Below are positions 56,769 to 64,000 of a stretch of 64,000 nucleotides of DNA, in pieces (positions within the stretch are counted from its first letter, which is position 1; every line of letters starts with the position of its first letter). This DNA is from Acanthosepion lycidas. Taxonomy: Eukaryota; Mollusca; Cephalopoda; Sepiida; Sepiidae. The notes beneath the pieces are model-generated. The model had not been told where the DNA came from. It worked only from the letters and a program-made list of their open reading frames with translations, and ran no database searches. Made by a program: the position numbers and the translations under genes. The stretch spans positions 81,803,252-81,867,251 of the forward strand of contig OZ010595.1 of the NCBI GenBank assembly GCA_963932145.1, given 5' to 3'.

Positions 56769-56996
56769 TTAAGTCTTATTCCCTTTTCTCTTGACGTTTC
56801 TTGCATGGATTTTGAAGACAGAAGCCAGAGTATGAATGTCGGTAACTTTACTGAAGTCCTGAATGATCTTTTTCCTTTCACCCTTGTTAAATTTGGAAGA
56901 AATAGTGGCGCTGGCACAAAACAACCTGTTCTCTTTGTAGGTAAATAACTGAGATGGTTTTCCATTGATTCTTACGGTGTCAAGATGCCAAATGTC
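56769..56996 (-). pseudogene. Coding-like open frame, unidentified element protein fragment
   Basis: A 75-codon stop-free minus frame without ATG reads HLDTVRINGKPSQLFTYKEN, then RLFCASATISSKFNKGERKK and FSKVTDIHTLASVFKIHARN, and ends at the stop 56769-56771. Amino-acid composition is balanced and unlike the low-complexity frames nearby. I do not recognise the family. It has no start and no partner exon, so a decayed transposon protein is the most likely source. Confidence 0.3.
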
Positions 56997-57369
56997 TTAT
57001 CTGAAAACCTAGAAAAAAGAAAATTTTGTTGTTACACCCGATATATTAATATCTTCCTAGGAATTTTCTCAAATCAATGGTAAATAAATATGCAGGCTAT
57101 ACCATATTTGAAGGAATCTGTAACAAAAATCTAAATAAAAAATCTGGTTGTTCATCCCTCCTCTGAATTAGCTCGTTCAATTCATTCCGGAGGGGAGAAA
57201 GAACTGACATTTCAAAAATCAAGGGCGTAAATTTCCGTCAGCACAAATCAGGCTCCACCCATTTTGATTTAGGTAAGATGAACGTAAACAGCAACTAAAG
57301 ATCACCCCAGATCTCATATTGACCTCGAATACACGGTCTCATAAGACCGCAGATAAGTATATGACACCT

Positions 57370-57760
57370 TCTACCACGTTATCTTTCTACAAGATCCGAT
57401 CATATCAAAAATGGAGTGTTGCTGTCACATCTTGGTCGGACCTGCCAAATTCTCACCTCCTTGCCATGTCCAAGCTCAAAATTTCCACTTTTCAACCATT
57501 TCACACAGAAGGAACATTCCTGAACTTTCCTCACTGTATGACAATTTTCATTGTAAATGTCCGGGAGAACGAAATTCCTTGTTTCAACCAGTTCAAACCT
57601 CATATTTAGTGCTTGCCATGAGATGCGACTCGTCTACATTTCCTGGGAATAAGTAGTTACCCTCAGAATTTCTTTCTTACAACTGTTGCAATGTAGAAAT
57701 GACTTGAGATCGGATGCTTCCATAAATAATATAAGCTTAACGATTTCAAGTTGAGAGGAA
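57370..57760 (+). pseudogene. CR1/Jockey-like LINE 3' fragment
   Basis: The plus strand reads QKWSVAVTSW / MECCCHILVGPAKF (the EYCCHIW motif across a frame change), then FSTISHRRNIPELSSLYDNF and CKCPGERNSLFQPVQ, the SHRRxVAxLSLFYRYFH...CSxEL segment. The C-terminal end is unclear. Upstream sequence to about 57000 has no recognisable RT box. Confidence 0.65.
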
Positions 57761-57962
57761 ACCGTTTTCTATCATAAATATCTTCAAAATATGCAACATT
57801 TGCGTAAAAATTAGGCAACCTGAGTACTAATCAACATCTTAAATAGATTTTGAAAATATCTTGTCTATAACAACCTTCCAGATATCTTCAGTTCTCGACT
57901 AGGCTGATTTGATTTGTTTTTTACGGTTTATCAACCTTTTGCCAGGTAATTAAACCAGAACT

Positions 57963-58290
57963 TCAGTATCTGTCTATATTTCTGAGATGATGTATTATGT
58001 ACAATATTTACATTATTCGGACTATTGTCCACATCTTTGTCGCCATGTTTATTACAAGTTACGCTCCGGCCTTCTTCAGGTGGTTGGAATCTCGAACTGA
58101 ATTCTTTATTTCGCTCACTGTAGTAGACTGTTCTAGTTCCATGTGCCATGATTAATGTATGTCAGTTATCAGTTATCTCCTGTCAATTCCCCTCTCCAAG
58201 TTCTCCACCGCCTTAACCAGGTATTGAACTCTCACACTTTGGGTCCTGTCAATGGATCTAACCAACTTTATCTACTGTGCCATGTGTCCT
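57963..58290 (-). mobile_element. tRNA-derived SINE with head
   Basis: The minus strand has A-box CATGGCACAGTAGATAAAG (58285-58267), B-box AGTTCAATACCTGG (58230-58217), the linker GATAACTGATAACTGACATA and the body with GCCGGAGCGTAACTTGTAAT. About 14 bp of the CCGAAACGTTGT core are deleted. The 3' end reads CATAATACATCATCTCAGAA. Confidence 0.8.
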
Positions 58291-58690
58291 TCAGGACATC
58301 TGTGTACGAATTTCTGGCTATAATAACACTTATGTCTTCAGCATCATTTTTTACCAGTGTTCATATTGTAATTTTTGCTGTTATCATTCATGTTTTTACG
58401 AGAGCTCATATTGCAATTTTTGTTGCTATTATTGCTTTTCTCTGACACTCCTTCTTACTGGTTCCTTTAGTGGAGTAATTCCTAGGCTTGGTCGGCCCAG
58501 GAGATTTTTGTGGCCTAGCACATGTGTTGAGTTATTTTTATAAATATTTTAATATATAAAAAGAATTTGTCTTAAATATCTTACATATGGCGTATATCGT
58601 CAGTGTTAGTACTTTTTTCAGGTTTGGTTGGGCTTGGTTTGGTTTGGTTTGATTTGATTTGTATTACGGCATATGAACCGCAATGGGTTA
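58291..58690. other. Unannotated DNA
   Basis: Contains a (GGTTT)n-like stretch at about 58622-58660. No gene is recognised. Confidence 0.5.
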
Positions 58691-58699
58691 TTTAATGCT

Positions 58700-59300
58700 G
58701 AGAAAAGTTTCATTTCTGGTAATATTATTGTTTTCAAAAATATATTCCTGGTAACATTTTTCCTTCAAAAATCTATTTCTGGTAATATTTTTTTTCCTTC
58801 AGAAAGTCTATTTCTGGTAATATTTTTATAACTGGTAATACATTTTTTCCAAAAATTTATAGCTAGCCATAATTTATTTTCAAAAATGCATTCCTGGTAA
58901 TTTTTTTCCTTCAAAAATCTATTTCTGGTAATATTTATATCACTGGTAATATTTTTTTCCAAAAATGTATAGCTGACAATATTTTTTTTCAAACATGCAT
59001 TGCTAGAAATATGTTTTTCTTTCAAAAATCTATTTCTGGTAATATTTTTCCTTCAAAAGATCTATTTCTAGTAATATGTTTTCTTTCAAAATGTATAGCT
59101 GGTAATTTTTTTCGAAAAAAATGAATAACTATTAATTTTTTTTTCCAAAAAATGTATGCCTTGTAATTTTTTTTTTTCAAAAAGGCATAGATGGTAATAT
59201 TTTTTTTTCAAAAATGTATTGCTGGTATTAATGCATTGCTGGTAATAACTTTTTTCTTCAAATATTTATTGCTGGTTATAATTTTCTACAAAGTATTTCT
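58700..59300. repeat. Minisatellite, about 35-40-bp degenerate units
   Basis: Some fifteen units of the form TTTCTGGTAATATTTTT plus CTTCAAAAATCTA recur with length changes in the T-runs. It lies inside dispersed repeat P, whose left margin (ATGGGTTATTTAATGCTGA) and right part (59340 onward) occur without this expansion at 23.8-24.1 kb. Confidence 0.85.
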
Positions 59301-59334
59301 GGTATTAAAACCTATTTTTACAATTTCATAGTTT

Positions 59335-59630
59335 TTTGATCCCAGTTTGGGGGTTAACTATTTGCCCATAGCTGGGACCCTAACAGGTAATACCAAGCCG
59401 GTTCAGGGTGGACCTGGGAAAACCAGCAATTTTGAGGTGGTTCCACGCTCCTCAAAACCTTCTGATCGGGCCTTGTTGCCGGACGTATTTTATCGTCTTA
59501 CCCAGGACGCGGATGTAGTTTATTGTCATACCCAGGACACGGATGTAGTTTATCGTTATACCCAGAACGGTACTTTTTCAGTGAAACGGTTGATCCCGCT
59601 TTACTGAGGTGAATTCTCCAAGAAGTCAAA
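59335..59630 (+). repeat. Dispersed repeat P, copy 2
   Basis: Matches 23946-24130 (CCCATAGCTGGGACCCTAAC; TTCCACGCTCCTCAAAACC). The phrase GTAGTTTATCGTTATACCCA occurs in two or three tandem variants near 59510-59570 (CATACCCAGGACACGGATGT). An open frame across it is not recognised as a gene. Confidence 0.75.
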
Positions 59631-60450
59631 TGGGCACTGCGACGGTCACAAACCAGTCAACTGCATCGATCTCCAGGCTAAACACTGTGAGTGTAGTAGA
59701 AAGGAGAACGCTTCTTTCCAACCAAGTAGCTATAGTACGCCTGGACCTAGCAGCAACGCGTCAAATCTCAACGTGTTTACCAGTGGGCGGATGAACTTCC
59801 GTTGGGAGAGACCGATTAAACTCAATATTCTCTGTTCAAAAGTAGCCGGTAAGCTATGGCACAATTTTGATTGAAATATCACCATGAACCACAATTACAA
59901 CAGAAATAGTGGGGAGGGGTGATCACAGAGGAGAAAAATATGCTAACGGAATAAATGAATGAATAGACTTTTATATTTGTTCTGGGTAAACGTAATTACA
60001 TTTCGAACACCATATTGACGCTTTCAGATAAACACTAAGTGCATTTTATTTTCTATTCATCAAATGCACAAAAAATGTACATTCTGATGTTGGCAAAGAG
60101 ACATCTATGTTCCTAGTGTAAATATTATTCAACTCATTTTAATTGACAAGCTGTCAGCTCTTTTAAATTCTACCTGCATAACATGATTTCAGGCGATAGA
60201 ACTAATGCATCAATTACACACTTGCGGAGCTCATTCATATGGAAAGAACTTTCAGAACCTGACGAAAAAGAGTTGTCTGTCTACAATCCGTATAATTTAC
60301 GACTACAAGATGACAAGAAAAAGAATAGTTAAAGACAGACATGTGGAATAAAAGAAAAAAATGTCCAAATGAAAATTTAGAATAGAATTATGTATTTATT
60401 TATTTATTTTTTTTTTTTGTTAGACGCAAAGAGTGTTGAAGTTAATGTAA
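59631..60450. other. Unannotated DNA
   Basis: No gene or named repeat is recognised. Confidence 0.5.
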
Positions 60451-61200
60451 TATCAATCCTCCTACTTGATAGTGAACGCTATACAATCTTCTCCCCGGAT
60501 GAAGATGAGAAATGGGAAAACAAAGATAGGATTCGAAAGAAAGATACTAAAAAATGAATATTTTTTAAAAAAATTTTTTACCCCAAGTAAGACGGGAGTG
60601 TCTCTAGAACGCAGTTCTGTTACAGAAAGTGGTAGCAAGAATAAAAAAGCCTGAAAGAGGAAAGGATGAAGTGAAGGACGTGGAATAGATAAAGGCATCT
60701 GGAGATGTCGATTGACTGTGCATTTAAATAGTTGAAGGTTATAGCTATCAGGGAAGCAAGTAAGAGGTAGGGAGTTCCGCAGAAGAGAAGTGCGAAATAT
60801 GAAGAGATTGGTGTAGAAGAGACGGCTATATTTAACCGTTTCAACAGTGAAAAGTTGGGACTGAGATGCCGACTAAGTGTCATGTTTAAATTCATGCAGT
60901 TTTGGAACTAACGAAAATAGCTCGAGGGAGTAGTTACCGTAAAATGTTTGTAGGAAAGGCAAAGGTAGTGACGGCACGTGTGTGAGAAAGCGACAGTAAA
61001 CGAGATGCCAGATCAGAGCAAAAACAATACATATCCGTCTGTGAATAAATGACCAAGAAGGAAGAAAATGGAAACAAAAAGGACACTTATATCTAAAATT
61101 AGAAAGAGATAGCTGAAATGAAGAGGAAGTTCTAGAAGAAATTGACACAGATAGAATATACTGGTATTAGTGAGCAATAGTTTTGTAACGAAAAGAGATA
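60451..61200 (-). pseudogene. CR1/Jockey-like LINE 3' part (FKCN family), relatively fresh
   Basis: The minus strand reads FIHRRICIVFALIWHLVYCRFL in one frame. After frame changes it reads LFTVETVKYSRLFYTNLFIFRT, LLRNSLPLTCFPDSYNLQL and FKCTVNRHLQMPLSIPR. This follows the order of the other FKCN-family tails and is closest to the 41.0-kb copy (TVETFKYNRVFYANTF). RT core absent. Confidence 0.75.
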
Positions 61201-61917
61201 TGACTGGTTCAAGCAGTCACATCCAAGCGAACTTAATAGTATTCCAGTTAGTGTTAGTTAAAAATAATAGCGGGAAACAATAAAAACAAAAAAACAATGA
61301 AAAGTGACAGAAAGTTGATTGATGTCAGCTAGGTAATATATCTGGACACATCAGGCGGCTAAAATTTTCAATTTGACGTTTAAGACACCAATAGAATCAT
61401 CTGTCCTTGAGCTCAGAATGCCATAACTTATGCAAACGCTGCTTCACATTCACGTGAAGTCTGCTTAATCAATAAAAATCAAACACAAGGTTAAAACAAT
61501 ACCAGGTTTTCGTTCTCTCGCCATGTCACATTCTCTGAGGAAGTTTTAATAAAAGTGTAACATGTTAAATGTATAAAGGCTTACTATTTGTTCTTTATTC
61601 CATCATTGTGCCGGATATATATTTAAGTAATGGAAATATTTATAATCCGTATGGATAATCCCAAGAAGGACGAAATCCAGAGAGCTCAATGTTAAATCTA
61701 ATTTCGCCCATGCCTGTCACACTCTCTCTCCCCACACTCTATATCACTTTACATCGACTTAAATCTACCCCTCAAAAGTATTTAAAAACTATACGTAAAT
61801 TTAAATTAATTTTTTCACCTTTGGAAGTAGGTGCTGATGAACCAGTGCAAAAGAAATTCCCCAGGGAAATAGATTATAACCAATGGACCCTTAAATTAGT
61901 CTGTTTTTATTCAATAT
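61201..61917. other. Unannotated DNA
   Basis: An 82-codon plus frame at 61689-61937 is unrecognised. No gene is called. Confidence 0.5.
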
Positions 61918-63210
61918 ATATATTTATGAAGGAATGAAAGCTAACATCGTGTCTGATGATATCATGTCGGAATCCTTTAATGTCACAAATAGCTCCACGC
62001 AAGGTTGTGACATGGCTCCTGACCTTTTTGCCCTTTTCTTCTCGGTGATGCTGAAATATGCATTTGCAGACACAGAGAGCGGCATCAAGTTTCAGTTTCG
62101 AACAACTGGTGGTCTCTTCAATCATCAGCGCTTCAAAACCAAGACCCACCTTCGTACGCAAATTATTCGTGATTTGTTGTTTGCTGATAATGCTGCTCTT
62201 GTTGCGACATCCTTTGAGGAGGCCCAACATCTAATAAATCATTTCTCTGCTGCATGTAAAGCATTTGGTCTTACACTTAGCATAAAGAAAACTAAAGTTG
62301 TGCACCAACCTTGTCCTACTCCGAAGCAATTGCGTGGTGATAAACAAAAAACATCTGTCTACAAATTTCCAGAGAGATCATTGAAAACAGAAGACAAACC
62401 CCTGAAGTATAAAAAGTCTTTAACCTATCTTGGTAGCAAAGTCAATTACAGTAGAACTTTAGATGATGAAATCATGCATCGGATTGCTAAGGCTACCAGT
62501 GCTTTCGGCAAACTTCGCCATCGCTTGTGGAATGAGCGGGGTATTCGATAGGATGCAAAAATTCGGGTTTACAGAGCTGATGTACATGCCATCCTTTTGT
62601 ATGATTCAGAATCTTGGACTCCATACAGGTACCATATACGCCACCTAGAGGTTAACCATAAAAACAGTCTGCGTGCAATCTGTGGAGTTAAGCTTCAAGA
62701 TAGGACATCTAACGTAGACCTGTTTAACAGGTGTAATAATAGAGGAATCGAGACTTTTATTATACAGTCTCAGATACGGTGGACTGGTCATATCTTGAGA
62801 ATGTCTGATGACAGCATACCCAAGATCCTAATGTAATACCAGTTAGATCAGGGCTACAGGAATGTATGACACCCATGGCTAAGATACAAAGAAAAGCTGA
62901 AAAACAATCACTCAGCAGTCAATATACCACATAACCCTCTTGAACGCTTAGCTTTGAAGCGGATAGAATGCAGATCAACGTGTTTTAGTGGGCTCAGCAA
63001 TTTTTCATCTGCTTGTCTGAATCATCTTCAAGAAGCGTGAGCAAGATTTAAAAGGTCAGTCAATCTAACAGTGATCTCATCCCATAATCATCACACTTGC
63101 TCCATATGTGGCATCCTTTGTAAATCACTAGCGGGTCTTAAATCCACAAAATTTCATAAATGTATCAATAAGCTGTCAGATCCTCAGACGTCTAAACGAA
63201 CGGGAGAGTC

Positions 63211-63212
<2 letters not shown>
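61918..63212 (+). mobile_element. Non-LTR retrotransposon 3' half ending at a TA array
   Basis: The element is 5'-truncated within the RT and its 3' end abuts (TA)n at 63213. The plus strand keeps an open frame of 205 codons plus further segments. It resembles RTE-like LINE proteins widespread in molluscs and other invertebrates, but the clade is not certain. It differs in wording from the 41.5-kb LINE. Confidence 0.8.
61934..63190 (+). pseudogene. LINE RT thumb and C-terminal region with zinc-finger-like end
   Basis: Motifs in order: MSESFNVTNSSTQGCDMAPD (usually VxQGCVLAPxL), QIIRDLLFADNAALVATSFE (RT box with ADN where ADD is expected, so catalysis would fail), FGLTLSIKKTKVVHQP, SLTYLGSKVNYSRTLDDEI, IAKATSAFGKLRHRLWNERG, a stop near 62549, then VYRADVHAILLYDSESWT, LRAICGVKLQDRTSNVDLFN and IQSQIRWTGHILRMSDDSIP. 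After another stop (62834-62836), HHTCSICGILCKSLAGLKST looks like a C2H2-type finger. At least three breaks are visible. Confidence 0.8.

Positions 63213-63290
<78 letters not shown>
63213..63290. repeat. (TA)n microsatellite
   Basis: TA array between the LINE 3' end and a foldback repeat. Confidence 0.97.
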
Positions 63291-63292
<2 letters not shown>

Positions 63293-63769
63293 TGTTTATA
63301 CATTATTTTTATAGATAAAATATTTTAGTAAATCCTTTGTTGATAATGAACAGTATTAACTACATCTACCGGCCTAAATGTCAATGACATTTCATCGAAA
63401 ATATGTCCACCGTCAGTAATCGGACCTGTATCCCACTCGGAGCCGTCATATAGCCTGAAGTGCTATACTGTATGGCTACAGAGGATTAAGCAAAGTCAAA
63501 TTACTGTTTTTAAACAACATATTTCCCATGATTTTTCTTGAAAGGTCATATCTGCTCGATGCGTATCTTAATGTATACATATGAAAACATATTATGAAAT
63601 GGGCTAAGTCCGACTATCATTTTGATTTATTTTCTGTTTATACGTTATTTTACGCATATAAATATTTAATATTTATTATAAACTGACCATTTACTTAAAT
63701 ATTTCTCTCTCTAAAAATAACGTATAAACAGAAAATATATCAAAATAATTGTCGGACTTAGGCCATTTC

Positions 63770-63770
<1 letters not shown>
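63291..63770. repeat. Foldback element family of the window ends, copy 2
   Basis: TCTGTTTATACATTATTTTTATAG at the left side recurs inverted near 63700-63735 (AATAACGTATAAACAGA). CAGTATTAACTACATCTACC parallels CAGTATTAACAACATTTACT of the copy at 89-360. It lies between TA arrays. A unique-looking insert at about 63420-63530 makes it longer than copy 1. Confidence 0.65.

Positions 63771-63842
<72 letters not shown>
63771..63842. repeat. (TA)n microsatellite
   Basis: TA array separating two foldback copies. Confidence 0.97.
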
Positions 63843-63846
<4 letters not shown>

Positions 63847-64000
63847 GACATTTTTATGTTTAACGTTCTTTTTATAGATACAAATATTTAAATAAATGCT
63901 CTGTTTATAATAAACAGTATTAAATAACATTTACTCGTCTGAATGTCCGAGAAATTTTCATAGAAAATATTCGTCCTTTTCTATGAAAATTTATCGGACA
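63843..64000. repeat. Foldback element family of the window ends, copy 3 (cut by window end)
   Basis: ACGTTCTTTTTATAGATACA, AAATGCTCTGTTTATAATAA and ACAGTATTAAATAACATTTA match the copy at 89-360 closely. The last bases hold a local inverted repeat, CATAGAAAATATTCGTCC/CTTTTCTATG. The copy continues beyond the window. Confidence 0.7.

Noticed and set aside
57000-57020. Splice acceptor (pyrimidine tract plus TAG) upstream of the 56.8-kb minus-strand open frame, making it an exon
   Set aside because: Joining at the visible AG positions leaves an in-frame stop before the open part, so the exon model fails.

Overview
The window looks like a gene-poor stretch of a metazoan nuclear genome, most likely a cephalopod mollusc close to Octopus. 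The reasons are an AT-rich background, dozens of long (TA)n microsatellites, many tRNA-derived SINE copies whose body carries a GCCGAAACGTTGT motif that I recall from octopus sequence (memory, not a search), and decayed non-LTR retrotransposons of several clades. I found no convincing host protein-coding gene, no rRNA gene and no functional tRNA. Nearly everything recognisable is a transposable element or a repeat.

Layout. 1-10 kb: a foldback repeat between TA arrays, a possible solo LTR, two LINE tails, a broken Tc1-like transposon (3.8-5.1 kb), a 700-bp GT/GA array, a 5S-rRNA/tRNA chimeric SINE and a head-to-head pair of tRNA SINEs. 10-25 kb: more LINE tails, a 1.6-kb Tc1/mariner-like element with 230-bp terminal inverted repeats (14.39-15.99 kb), three consecutive 5'-truncated LINEs of a restriction-like-endonuclease type (17.0-19.9 kb), a MADE1-like mariner MITE and a MULE transposase scrap. 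25-31 kb: a duplicated repeat around a GATA array, one copy of a 0.5-kb dispersed duplication, and a seven-unit satellite (28.7-30.1 kb) built from the body of the 5S/tRNA SINE. 31.4-37.9 kb: the largest element, a Tx1/L1-group LINE with a zinc-knuckle ORF1 and an endonuclease/reverse-transcriptase ORF2 carrying several stops and frame changes. 38-50 kb: foldbacks, LINE tails, an RTE-like LINE interrupted by an inverted SINE dimer with a 13-bp target-site duplication, and a second MADE1-like MITE. 50-64 kb: a tandem tRNA-like repeat, a third 5S/tRNA SINE, several foldback repeats abutting TA arrays, a 35-40-bp minisatellite, and a truncated LINE whose 3' end meets a TA array.

How the parts relate. 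Autonomous LINEs supply the machinery that the SINEs need. Tc1/mariner elements, the MITEs and the foldbacks all have TA at their edges. Nested insertions give a relative order: the inverted SINE dimer is younger than the LINE it splits, the 22.6-kb MITE is younger than the LINE tail around it, and the three RLE LINEs inserted one after another at the same trinucleotide tail. All family assignments come from motif recognition by eye, because no alignment or database search was possible. Repeat boundaries are accurate to roughly 5-20 bp unless a terminus is stated.
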